Shown piece by piece: positions 51,812 to 59,963 of a DNA stretch of 61,382 nt. A program made the translations under genes and the position numbers. This DNA comes from an uncultured Prevotellaceae bacterium (GTDB lineage: Bacteria; Bacteroidota; Bacteroidia; Bacteroidales; Bacteroidaceae), in contig ONDA01000014.1 in assembly GCA_900316475.1 (NCBI GenBank), positions 1 to 61,382 of the forward strand. Reading direction: 5' to 3'. A model generated the notes under the pieces. That model worked only from the letters and a program-made list of their open reading frames with translations. It searched no databases and was not told the DNA's origin. Position 1 is the first letter of the stretch. Each line of letters opens with the position of its first letter.

Positions 51812-53056
51812 ATGTTTGAAATCTTTTTGGTTGCACAGGTAGGAGTAGTCAGTGCGGAAGTGCTGATTTGGGTGATAGGTAGTATCCTGTTGCTCTCCTT
51901 TGTCGCGCTGTTTTTCTACCAGCGTCTTGTGGGTAAGGAACTGACGTTGGAATTGACACAGTTGGAGAAAGTGCAGAAGCATAATATTGAGTACGAGTTT
52001 GTGCTCAAGGCCATGAAACTTTGTACCTGGCATATTGACGCAGAGGCCCGTACCATTACCTACGACAATGATTTCCGTGGTAAGGACGACAGTGTGGTGC
52101 TGCCGCCTGATACGCCTATCGACGCCCTTTCCAACTACGTCTTTCCCAGTGACGTAGCCCATCTTTCCAAGGCTATCGAAGAGCTCTGCCAGTGCCATGT
52201 GGAAGAGCTTCATGAGGTGTATCGCGTTCATCTCCCTCATACCAACAAGTCCTATTGGTCGGAGAGTTACGCTGCAGTAGCTTCGCGTAACGACGAGGGT
52301 AAGGCGAAGCGCATTGTCGGTACGTCGATGCGTGTCGACGACCGTAAGGCTATGGAGGGGGCTTTGGTGGAAGCCCGAAACAAGGCTGAGGAGAGCGACC
52401 GTCTGAAGTCGGCTTTCATTGCAAACATGAGTCACGAGATACGTACGCCGCTGAATGCCATCATCGGCTTCACCAGTGTGCTGCCCGACGTGCAGGGCGA
52501 CGACGAGCGTCGTGAGCTTATCAACCTGATACAGGAGAACAACCAGAAGTTGCTCACCATCATCAACGACGTGATGAACATCTCGAAGATAGAGTCGGGC
52601 AAGGAGCAGCTGGTCATGACGACCTTCGAGCTGAATGCCTTGTTACAGTCGCTGGCCGATATGTTCTTGCCGAAGTTGGCGAGTGGTGTGGAGCTGTCGA
52701 CGCAGTTTGCCCGCAACAGTATTGACGTCACCACCGACCTGAACCGTATGACAGAGGTGATAAACCACCTGTTGTCCAATGCTGTGAAGTTCACGATGCA
52801 GGGCACTATCACTGTAGGCTACGACGAGCCTGCCGGCAAGCGCCTTCGTATCTGGATTCGCGATACCGGCAAGGGTATAGCCCCTGAGCATCTGGAGCGT
52901 ATCTTCGAGCGTTTCTTCAAGGTCGACGAGTATATCCCCGGAGCAGGCTTGGGTCTGAGCATCTGCCGCACGATGGCTTACAGCATGGGTGGCGATGTTG
53001 GCGTGGAGTCTACGCTGGGCGAAGGCTCGTTGTTCTGGTTTGAATTTCCCTTTTAA
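51812..53056 (+). CDS. membrane sensor histidine kinase with PAS domain
   Basis: Two-component sensor, 414 aa. One N-terminal membrane helix (VLIWVIGSILLLSFVALFF) precedes a PAS-like domain (about 55-175, WHIDAEARTITYDNDF and KRIVGTSMRVDDRKAME). The HisKA box is NMSHEIRTPLNAIIGF (phospho-acceptor His). The HATPase_c boxes are NHLLSNAVKF (N), RDTGKGIAPEH (G1), IFERFFKV (F) and GAGLGLSIC (G2). No response regulator is adjacent, so its partner lies elsewhere. The gap to the nucleotidyltransferase gene is 8 bp, placing it first in the inositol-lipid type operon. It may tune that pathway. Confidence 0.93.
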   Translation: MFEIFLVAQVGVVSAEVLIWVIGSILLLSFVALFFYQRLVGKELTLELTQLEKVQKHNIEYEFVLKAMKLCTWHIDAEARTITYDNDFRGKDDSVVLPPDTPIDALSNYVFPSDVAHLSKAIEELCQCHVEELHEVYRVHLPHTNKSYWSESYAAVASRNDEGKAKRIVGTSMRVDDRKAMEGALVEARNKAEESDRLKSAFIANMSHEIRTPLNAIIGFTSVLPDVQGDDERRELINLIQENNQKLLTIINDVMNISKIESGKEQLVMTTFELNALLQSLADMFLPKLASGVELSTQFARNSIDVTTDLNRMTEVINHLLSNAVKFTMQGTITVGYDEPAGKRLRIWIRDTGKGIAPEHLERIFERFFKVDEYIPGAGLGLSICRTMAYSMGGDVGVESTLGEGSLFWFEFPF

Positions 53057-53064
53057 TTAGTGGT

Positions 53065-53775
53065 ATGCGATATGCTGTCATAGCTGCGGGCGAAGGCTCG
53101 CGCCTGTCACAGGAGGGTGTTGCCGTACCGAAACCTCTGGTAGAAGTGGGGGGCGAGCGGCTGATAGGCCGTCTTCTCCGTATCTTTATGGACTGTGGCG
53201 CTACTGACATCTGTGTGGTGACCAACAGTCAGCATCCCGAGACGTCAGCCTATCTGGAGCAGTGCCGCCGTACTGGCGTCCCACTTCACTATGTGGTGCG
53301 TACGACACCCAGTTCGATGCACTCGTTCTATGAACTGCAGCCCCTGTTGGACGATGGCGAACCGTTTATACTGACCACCGTCGATACGGTATTCCGTGAA
53401 CAGGAGTTCCATGAGTATGTAGCGGCTTGGCAGCAGCTGGCATCGTCGGGTGCTGCCGACGGGCTGATGGGTGTCACCGACTATATCGACGACGAGCGTC
53501 CGCTGTATGTACGTGTCGACGACGGGATGACGGTCAGCGCTTTCCTTGATGCCGACGCCAGTCCGCACTACATCAGTGGTGGCATCTATGGTCTGACGCC
53601 AGCCGCGTTCGGCATCCTTCGTTCGTGTATAGAGAAGGGCGAGAGCAGGATGCGCAATTTCCAGCGTGCCCTTCTGGCGGACGGTCAGCTGCTGAAAGCC
53701 TGGCCGTTTTCGAAGGTGCTCGATATTGACCATGCCGACGACATCCGTAAAGCTGAGGAGTTCCTGCGCCGATGA
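53065..53775 (+). CDS. sugar-phosphate nucleotidyltransferase-like protein
   Basis: GT-A-fold NTP transferase, 236 aa. The N-terminal signature MRYAVIAAGEGSRLSQEG...PKPLVEVGG matches G-x-G-x-R-x(n)-PK of nucleotidylyltransferases. ILTTVDTVFRE supplies the metal Asp, and HYISGGIYGLTPAAF is a later substrate-loop block. It probably activates a phosphorylated sugar, alcohol or inositol for the neighbouring CDP-alcohol phosphatidyltransferase or for a head-group modification. The substrate cannot be told. It overlaps the ATP-grasp gene by 4 bp (ATGA). Confidence 0.85.
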   Translation: MRYAVIAAGEGSRLSQEGVAVPKPLVEVGGERLIGRLLRIFMDCGATDICVVTNSQHPETSAYLEQCRRTGVPLHYVVRTTPSSMHSFYELQPLLDDGEPFILTTVDTVFREQEFHEYVAAWQQLASSGAADGLMGVTDYIDDERPLYVRVDDGMTVSAFLDADASPHYISGGIYGLTPAAFGILRSCIEKGESRMRNFQRALLADGQLLKAWPFSKVLDIDHADDIRKAEEFLRR

Positions 53776-54515
53776 GGGTCTTGACGATATTACGTGCCGA
53801 GCAGTTCTCACCCCATGCGGTCGAGAAGGACAGGGCCATCATGGCAGCTGTCGCCGAACGCCTGCAGACGGCAGGTTGCCAGGTCACCATGGTCAGCGAA
53901 GACCATCTGCCTACAGACGGCGACTACAGTCTGATCTTGTCCATGGGCCGTCGTCAGGAGACGCTGCGCTGGCTGTCCGACAGGCAGGTGCCTGTCATCA
54001 ACGCGCCGCAAGGTGTGGCCCGCTGTTCCCGTCGTCGTCTGGCCGAGGTGATGCGCTCTGCAGGCATCCCCATGCCCCCCGACGAAGGGCCTGACGGCTA
54101 TTGGCTGAAACGTGGCGACGTGGCGGGCAGTATCGACGACGCCGATGTCTGCTATGCTGCCGACCGTCAGCAGCTGGAACAGCTGAAGACCGACTTCTGC
54201 CGCCGTGGCATCAGTGACTATACCGTCAGCAGTCATGTGCGTGGCCGTGAGGTGAAGTTCTATGGCGTCGGCACCCGCTTCTTCCGTTGCTACGACGCTA
54301 AGGGTGGGGCAGACATCTCTGTCGACGGCCTGCCGACAGCTGCGTTAGCTCTGTCTTCGACGGTGGGCGTCTCTGTCTTTGGTGGCGACTGCATCGTCCG
54401 TCCCGATGGTACGTTCTGCATCATCGACTTCAACGACTGGCCCAGTTTTGCACGCTGTCGTGAGGAGGCGGCCGATGCCATCGCTGCGTTAGTGAAAGAA
54501 ATGAAAAGTAAATAG
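53772..54515 (+). CDS. ATP-grasp-like protein
   Basis: A 247-aa protein with an ATP-grasp pattern: an N-terminal pre-ATP region (LILSMGRRQETLRWL, VPVINAPQGVARCSRRRLAEVM), a central strand GYWLKRGD and the C-terminal metal/ATP motif DGTFCIIDFNDWPSF (acidic plus Asn). The domain is shorter than full ATP-grasp ligases. The substrate is unknown. Co-translation with the nucleotidyltransferase (4-bp overlap) and a 4-bp gap to the phosphatidyltransferase suggest a shared pathway step such as head-group ligation. I know no experimentally assigned function for this combination. Confidence 0.7.
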   Translation: MRVLTILRAEQFSPHAVEKDRAIMAAVAERLQTAGCQVTMVSEDHLPTDGDYSLILSMGRRQETLRWLSDRQVPVINAPQGVARCSRRRLAEVMRSAGIPMPPDEGPDGYWLKRGDVAGSIDDADVCYAADRQQLEQLKTDFCRRGISDYTVSSHVRGREVKFYGVGTRFFRCYDAKGGADISVDGLPTAALALSSTVGVSVFGGDCIVRPDGTFCIIDFNDWPSFARCREEAADAIAALVKEMKSK

Positions 54516-54519
54516 CATT

Positions 54520-55431
54520 ATGGCAACATTCAAGGAACTGCTGAAAGTCTCGTTTAAGTCTGAAGATACCGAAGAGTGGCTCGACGTACACTTCACGCGC
54601 CCCATAGGTCTGGTATTCGCCCTTTTCTGGAACAGGCTGGGCGTCCATCCCAACGCCATCACCATCCTGTCCATCATCCTCGGTGCTGCAGGCGGCTGTC
54701 TGTTCTACTTCACCGACCTGTATCATAACATCTGTGCCGTGGTACTGCTGATGCTGGCCAATTTCTGCGACTCTACCGATGGTCAGATGGCCCGTCTGAC
54801 AGGCAAGAAGACACTCCTGGGGCGTGTCCTCGACGGGTTTGCCAGCGACGTGTGGTTTTTCTGCGTCTATTGGGCATTGGTGTTCCGCCTGTGGTCGCAG
54901 CCCATCCCGCTGTTGGGTGTCCACTGGGGCGTCTGGGGTTTTCTCCTTGCTGCTACGGCCGGTTTCCTGAGCCATGCGCCCCAGGCCCGTCTGGCCGACT
55001 ACTACCGTCAGGTGCATCTCTATTTCCTCTTGGGTGAGTCGGGGAGCGAACTGAACACCTACAGCCAGCAGCGTGCCATCCTGGCCTCGCTGCCCAAGAG
55101 TGAGTGGTTTGCGCGTGCGTACTATTATAATTATGCCAACTACTGCAAGGCCCAGGAGCACAGTACGCCGAGGTTCCAGGCGTTTTTTGCCAAATGGCAG
55201 CAGCGTCCCGACGAGGCTGTGCGCCAGGAGCTGCTCGCTGGCAGTCGTCCGCTGATGAAGTACACCAACCTGCTGACGCACAACCTGCGGGCCTACACCC
55301 TGTTTGCCACCGCCCTGCTGGACTGTCCGTGGGTGTATCTGCTGGTGGAGGTCGTCGTGATGAACCTCATGTATGTCTATATGCACCGCACGCATGAGAA
55401 GCTGTGCCAACGTCTGACTGCCAAGCTATGA
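54520..55431 (+). CDS. CDP-alcohol phosphatidyltransferase (probable phosphatidylinositol-phosphate synthase)
   Basis: Integral membrane enzyme, 303 aa. The family motif D-G-x2-A-R-x8-G-x3-D-x3-D is complete: DGQMARLTGKKTLLGRVLDG then FASD. N-terminal helix one carries RLGVHPNAITILSIILGAAGG, and several further membrane segments follow. With a myo-inositol-phosphate synthase and a HAD phosphatase beside it, the likely reaction is CDP-diacylglycerol plus inositol phosphate to phosphatidylinositol phosphate, as in the Bacteroides thetaiotaomicron inositol-lipid locus (around BT_1522-BT_1526, from memory). The substrate is inferred from context. The stop overlaps the next start (ATGA). Confidence 0.88.
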   Translation: MATFKELLKVSFKSEDTEEWLDVHFTRPIGLVFALFWNRLGVHPNAITILSIILGAAGGCLFYFTDLYHNICAVVLLMLANFCDSTDGQMARLTGKKTLLGRVLDGFASDVWFFCVYWALVFRLWSQPIPLLGVHWGVWGFLLAATAGFLSHAPQARLADYYRQVHLYFLLGESGSELNTYSQQRAILASLPKSEWFARAYYYNYANYCKAQEHSTPRFQAFFAKWQQRPDEAVRQELLAGSRPLMKYTNLLTHNLRAYTLFATALLDCPWVYLLVEVVVMNLMYVYMHRTHEKLCQRLTAKL

Positions 55432-56096
55432 CACCACGAGGCTATATCTTCGACTATGGTGGTACGCTCGACACTGGCGGCGACCACTGGGGACGGGTCA
55501 TCTGGGCTGCCTATCAGCAGGTGGACGTGCCTGTCAGCGAACTGCTGTTCCGCGAGGCTTATGTCTATGCCGAGCGCACGCTGGGCAGCACGCCTGTCGT
55601 CCAGCCCCATTTCACCTTCCGCCAGACGTTAGAGGCCAAGGTGCGTCTGCAGTTGGACTATCTCTCCCTGCCTGTCTCTTTCCTCTCCCCGCTCGTCGCT
55701 TCTCTCTACGCCACAGCCCGGCACCACACAGCCCATAGTCGTGAGGTGCTGCAGCAGCTGCCGCAGCCGAAGGTGCTGGTCAGCAATTTCTATGGCAACA
55801 TCCATACCGTCCTGAGCGAGTTTGGCCTCGACGGTCTGTTCTGTCATGTCGTGGAGTCGGCAGTAGTGGGTGTGCGCAAGCCCGACCCGCGGATTTTCAC
55901 AATGGGTGTCGAGGCCCTCGGACTGCTGCCTGCCGAGGTGACGGTCGTTGGCGACTCCATAGGTAAGGACATCCTCCCCGCTGCCCTTGCCGGCTGTCAC
56001 ACAGTGTGGCTCCGTGGTCGTCAGTGGATGGATGCTCCTGTCGACGAGCAGTGTGCTGAGGGCGTGATTGACGATTTGTCGGTGCTCTTAGAGTAA
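55428..56096 (+). CDS. HAD-superfamily phosphatase (possible phosphatidylinositol-phosphate phosphatase)
   Basis: A 222-aa HAD hydrolase. Motif I FDYGGTLDTGG has a glycine pair after the nucleophile Asp, motif II is VSNFYGN, motif III is VRKPDPRIF and motif IV is VVGDSIGKDILPA. The cap is helical (subfamily I). The nucleophile-side sequence DYGGTLD, instead of DxDGTLx, alters the usual acid/base Asp to Gly. That residue should be checked, although some HAD phosphatases have such changes. Gene order suggests it dephosphorylates the product of the phosphatidyltransferase. The ATG at 55428 overlaps that gene's stop. Confidence 0.85.
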   Translation: MTPRGYIFDYGGTLDTGGDHWGRVIWAAYQQVDVPVSELLFREAYVYAERTLGSTPVVQPHFTFRQTLEAKVRLQLDYLSLPVSFLSPLVASLYATARHHTAHSREVLQQLPQPKVLVSNFYGNIHTVLSEFGLDGLFCHVVESAVVGVRKPDPRIFTMGVEALGLLPAEVTVVGDSIGKDILPAALAGCHTVWLRGRQWMDAPVDEQCAEGVIDDLSVLLE

Positions 56097-56105
56097 AAAT
56101 AATAT

Positions 56106-56142
56106 AAAAAACGGAGCGAACGTGTGCCGTTCCGTTTTTTTT
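56106..56142 (+). terminator. terminator after the HAD gene
   Basis: A-run and hairpin (ACGGA..GAACG / CGTTCCGT, with a small bulge) followed by a run of T. It is directly followed by the promoter of the inositol-phosphate synthase gene. Confidence 0.6.
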
Positions 56143-56145
56143 GTC

Positions 56146-56153
56146 TACCTTTG
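56146..56153 (+). promoter_or_regulatory. -7 promoter element of the inositol-phosphate synthase gene
   Basis: TACCTTTG, 19 bp before the ATG at 56173. It excludes the in-frame start at 56122. Confidence 0.6.
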
Positions 56154-56172
56154 CACCAAATTGACTATAGCA

Positions 56173-57480
56173 ATGGAAAAAAATGGGATAAAGCCAGCCG
56201 AAGGCCGGTTGGGAATTCTTATTGTAGGCAATGGTGCTGTTGCCACCACTTTTATGACGGGTGTCTTCTTGGCTCGTAAGGGACTGGCAAAGCCTATTGG
56301 CTCTATGACGCAGTACGACAAGATTCGTGTCGGCAGGGGAGAAGAGAAGAATTATCTGAAATACAGCGAGATTGTCCCTCTGGCCAGTCTCAGCGACTGT
56401 GTCTTCGGCTGTTGGGATGTCTATCCTCAGAATGCCTACCAGAGCGCTGTCTATGCAGAGGTGCTCCAGCGTAAGGACATTGACCCTGTCCGCGAGGAAC
56501 TGGAACAGATCGTTCCTATGAAGGCCGCCTTCGACCATAACTATGCCAAGCGCCTCACCGGCGACAATGTCAAGGACTGTGCCACGCGCTGGGAGATGGT
56601 GGAGGCTCTGAAACAGGACATCCGCGACTTCCGTCAGCAGCAGGGCTGCGACCGTGTGGTGGTGCTCTGGGCTGCCTCTACCGAGATTTACGTCCCTGTC
56701 GACGAGCAGGTACACTACCGCCTTGCCGACTTGGAGGCCGCCATGAAGGCCGACGACCGCGAGCATGTGGCTCCCTCTATGTGCTATGCCTACGCATCGC
56801 TCACCGAGGGCTGTCCCTTCATCATGGGTGCTCCTAATACGACGGTCGACATCCCTGCTATGTGGGAACTGGCCGAACGCCAGCGGCTGCCTATCGCCGG
56901 CAAGGACTTCAAGACGGGGCAGACGCTGGTCAAGTCGGGCTTTGCCCCAATTATCGGCACACGCTGCCTGGGGCTCAGCGGATGGTTCTCGACGAATATC
57001 CTTGGTAACCGCAATGGTCTGGTGCTCGATGAGCCGCAGAACTTCCATACGAAGGAGGTGTCTAAGCTGTCGACGCTGGAGACCATCCTCAAGGCTGACG
57101 ACCAGCCCGACCTCTATACCGATTATTATCATAAGGTACGTATCAACTACTACCCGCCACGTGGCGACAATAAGGAGTCGTGGGACAATATCGACATCGT
57201 GGGCTGGCTGGGCTATCCTATGCAGGTGAAGATCAACTTCCTCTGTCGCGACAGCATCCTTGCAGCGCCCGTCTGTCTCGACCTCTGTCTGCTCATCGAC
57301 CTTGCAGCACGTGCCGGGCGCTATGGTACACAGCGGTTCCTCAGCTTCTTCCTGAAGTCGCCCATGCACGACTATACGGTTGGCGAGGAGGCTGTCAACA
57401 ACCTCTATCAGCAGTATACCATGCTCAAGAATGCCCTCCGCGAGATGGGTGGCTATGAGGCTGATGAAGAGCTGGATTAA
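56173..57480 (+). CDS. myo-inositol-1(3)-phosphate synthase
   Basis: NAD-dependent enzyme that cyclises glucose 6-phosphate to inositol 3-phosphate, 435 aa. The Rossmann motif is ILIVGNGAVATTFMTGVFLARKG. Characteristic blocks are VVVLWAASTE, EGCPFIMGAPNTTVDIP, IAGKDFKTGQTLVKSGFAPIIGTRCLGLSGWFSTNILGN (catalytic Lys region, residues about 240-280) and VKINFLCRDSILAAPVCLDL. It supplies the head group for the preceding phosphatidyltransferase. It has its own promoter, and the DUF5686 gene begins inside its 3' end. Confidence 0.95.
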   Translation: MEKNGIKPAEGRLGILIVGNGAVATTFMTGVFLARKGLAKPIGSMTQYDKIRVGRGEEKNYLKYSEIVPLASLSDCVFGCWDVYPQNAYQSAVYAEVLQRKDIDPVREELEQIVPMKAAFDHNYAKRLTGDNVKDCATRWEMVEALKQDIRDFRQQQGCDRVVVLWAASTEIYVPVDEQVHYRLADLEAAMKADDREHVAPSMCYAYASLTEGCPFIMGAPNTTVDIPAMWELAERQRLPIAGKDFKTGQTLVKSGFAPIIGTRCLGLSGWFSTNILGNRNGLVLDEPQNFHTKEVSKLSTLETILKADDQPDLYTDYYHKVRINYYPPRGDNKESWDNIDIVGWLGYPMQVKINFLCRDSILAAPVCLDLCLLIDLAARAGRYGTQRFLSFFLKSPMHDYTVGEEAVNNLYQQYTMLKNALREMGGYEADEELD

Positions 57481-59770
57481 CCACGTCTTTCTGTTCCTCT
57501 CTCTGCTGCTGTGCATACCGGCTTATGCGCAGCTGAACCTTGATGTCGACAAGGACACCACGAAGTGGTTCAATCGCACCCAACAGTTGTCCGGGGTTGA
57601 CGTCAGGGCTAAGGCCAGTCGCTACAGTCGCAAGAACAACCCCGCCGTGGAGCTGATGCGAAAGGTGATAGCTGCCAAGCGGCGCACTGACCTCTCCAAC
57701 CGCGACTTCTACCAGTACAACAAATACCAGAAGCTGACGCTGGCCGTCAATGACATCACGCCTCAGCGCATGGCTGAGCCGCGCTACAAGGACAAGAAAT
57801 GGCTCATCGACCAGGTGGAGTTCTGCCCTTACAACTGGAAATTCATCCTGCCCGTCTCTGTCGAGGAGACGGTGCTGAAGAAGCTCTATCGCCGGGAACC
57901 GCACGACGAGCGTACCATCATCATGGGCGTCAATGCCTCGGGGGTCAACGACGTCCTCCAGACGGGCGACATCCTGAACACCGTCCTGAAGGACATCTTC
58001 ACCGATGTCAACATCTACGATGACCAGATACGCCTGTTACAGTATCCCTTCACCTCGCCCATCGGCAAGGATGCCATCGCCTTCTATCGCTACTACATCG
58101 AGGACACCATTGCCGTGGCCAACGATCTGTGCTATCACCTGTCGTTCCTGCCCAACAACCAGCAGGACTTCGGCTTCCGTGGCGAACTCTACATCCTCGC
58201 CGACTCGTCCTATCAGGTGCGGCGCTGTACGATGACCATACCGCCTGGCAGCAATGTCAACTTCGTCTCGGGCATGCAGCTCTCGCAGGAGTTCTCACGT
58301 ATCAGCGACGGCTCCTGGGTGCTCACTGCCGACGATATGTTCACCGAACTGCGCTGGGCCAGCTATATGGAGTCGTTTGCTGTCGTGCGCAACACCCGTC
58401 TCACTGACTTTGCCTTCGACCCGCTGCCACGACAGCTCTTCAAGGGTAAGAAGAAAGAGGTACGCGAGGCCAGTGCCATGATGCGCAATGACGACTTCTG
58501 GCAGCAGTACCGCCAGGTACAGCTCACCAAGAGTGAGAACTCGATGGATGCCTTTGTGCGGGGGCTCCAGCAGACGAAGGGCTTCAAGTATATCATCTTC
58601 GGACTGAAGGCCCTGATAGAGAACTTCGTCGAGACGCGTACCAAGCATCCCAGCAAGATTGACATTGGTCCCGTCAATACGATGTTCACCACCAACTACA
58701 TCGATGGTCTGCGCACCCGTCTCTCAGCGCAGTCTACGGCTAACCTCGACTCCAATTTCTTCTTCAGGGGCTATGTCGCCCACGGCTGGAAGTCCAACGA
58801 GAACTACTACCGGGGCGACGTCATCTGGTCGCTGAACAAGAAGGACTACCTGCCGCGAGAGTTCCCTAAGCGCACGCTGACCTTCTCGTCGACCTACGAT
58901 GTCATGGCACCCACCGACAAATTTCTTGACACCGACAAGGACAATGTCTTCGTCGCCTTCAAGTGGGCCGACATCGAACGGATGATGTTCTACAACCGTC
59001 AGCAGCTCACCTTCGAATACGAGACCTACAATGGCGTGAAGACCACCCTGAGCGCCAAGACAGAGCACGACGCACCTGCCGGCGACATCGACTTCATGCC
59101 CTTCCGTACCACGGAGCTGCGTGCCGAACTGCGCTATGCCCCTGGCGAGACTTATATCAACACGAAACAGCGACGCACCACCGTCAACCTCGACGCTCCT
59201 GTCTTCACCCTCGGCCATACGGTCGGTCTGGAGCATGTCCTGGAGGGCGATTACGGCTTCCATATCAGTGACGCCATCGTCTACAAGCGCTTCTGGCTCG
59301 GGGCAGGGTGGGGCAAGGTCGACTGTCGTCTGCGGGGGGCTGTCCAGTGGAACGCCGTGCCCTATATGCTGCTCCTCATGCCCGAGGCCAACCTGTCGTA
59401 TATCCTCTCCGAGAACACGTTCTCGCTCATCAACAACATGGAGTTCCTCACCGACCGCTATGCGTCGGCCATGGTCAACTGGGATATGAACGGCAAGCTC
59501 TTCAACCGCCTGCCCCTCATCCGGCGCTTGAAGTGGCGCGAGTGGCTGGCCGTGCGCTGTCTGTGGGGCACCCTGTCAGAGAAGAACCGCCAACCCCTGC
59601 CCATGGGCAGCTACATGCTCGACGGTAACAAACCCTACTGGGAGCTGTCCGTCGGCATTCATAATATCTTCAAACTCTTGCAGATAGAATATGCGCGACG
59701 ACTGAACTACAACCACCTGCCGACAGCGCATAAGCATGGCATACGCTTCACGTTCCGTATGACTTTCTAA
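57464..59770 (+). CDS. DUF5686-family outer-membrane-associated protein
   Basis: A 768-aa exported protein with signal peptide MKSWINHVFLFLSLLLCIPAYA (cut before QLNLD). Family features are AKASRYSRKNNPAVELMRKVIAAKR...FYQYNKYQKL near the N-terminus, the typical opening of DUF5686/carboxypeptidase-regulatory-like proteins here lacking the usual N-terminal CarboxypepD_reg domain. A long beta-strand-rich C-terminal half ends GIRFTFRMTF, typical of an outer-membrane barrel with terminal Phe. The function is unknown. The start lies 17 bp inside the inositol-phosphate synthase gene; 57455 is an alternative. Co-transcription suggests a link with the inositol lipid pathway or the envelope. Confidence 0.82.
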   Translation: MKSWINHVFLFLSLLLCIPAYAQLNLDVDKDTTKWFNRTQQLSGVDVRAKASRYSRKNNPAVELMRKVIAAKRRTDLSNRDFYQYNKYQKLTLAVNDITPQRMAEPRYKDKKWLIDQVEFCPYNWKFILPVSVEETVLKKLYRREPHDERTIIMGVNASGVNDVLQTGDILNTVLKDIFTDVNIYDDQIRLLQYPFTSPIGKDAIAFYRYYIEDTIAVANDLCYHLSFLPNNQQDFGFRGELYILADSSYQVRRCTMTIPPGSNVNFVSGMQLSQEFSRISDGSWVLTADDMFTELRWASYMESFAVVRNTRLTDFAFDPLPRQLFKGKKKEVREASAMMRNDDFWQQYRQVQLTKSENSMDAFVRGLQQTKGFKYIIFGLKALIENFVETRTKHPSKIDIGPVNTMFTTNYIDGLRTRLSAQSTANLDSNFFFRGYVAHGWKSNENYYRGDVIWSLNKKDYLPREFPKRTLTFSSTYDVMAPTDKFLDTDKDNVFVAFKWADIERMMFYNRQQLTFEYETYNGVKTTLSAKTEHDAPAGDIDFMPFRTTELRAELRYAPGETYINTKQRRTTVNLDAPVFTLGHTVGLEHVLEGDYGFHISDAIVYKRFWLGAGWGKVDCRLRGAVQWNAVPYMLLLMPEANLSYILSENTFSLINNMEFLTDRYASAMVNWDMNGKLFNRLPLIRRLKWREWLAVRCLWGTLSEKNRQPLPMGSYMLDGNKPYWELSVGIHNIFKLLQIEYARRLNYNHLPTAHKHGIRFTFRMTF

Positions 59771-59775
59771 GGCGA

Positions 59776-59807
59776 AAAAAAACGGGAGTGTCATCACGAC
59801 AGTCCCG
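59776..59807. terminator. hairpin after the DUF5686 gene
   Basis: Stem CGGGAGTGTC (59783-59792) / GACAGTCCCG (59798-59807), one mismatch, loop ATCAC. A run of eight A precedes it on the plus strand, so it is a canonical terminator only for the minus strand. For the plus-strand gene it is a weaker one. Confidence 0.6.
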
Positions 59808-59913
59808 ATTACTAACTAACTTATTATCAACTATTCATTACTCATTCTGGGTGCAAAGGTAGTACATCTTGGGCCTTTTTTTTGCTTTTGAGGCAAAAAT
59901 AATCACGTAATCG

Positions 59914-59945
59914 TTTGCGCCTTTCATCTTTTTTTCTTACCTTTG
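59914..59945 (+). promoter_or_regulatory. promoter of the LacI regulator
   Basis: TTTG (59914-59917), 20-nt spacer, TACCTTTG (59938-59945): full consensus, 18 nt before the ATG at 59964. Confidence 0.75.
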
Positions 59946-59963
59946 CAGCCCCAAAATGATATT

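Noticed and set aside
55897-57516. 539-aa minus-strand ORF opposite the inositol-phosphate synthase
   Set aside because: The plus strand encodes an unmistakable synthase. The antisense frame has no recognisable domain and crosses a terminator and a promoter.
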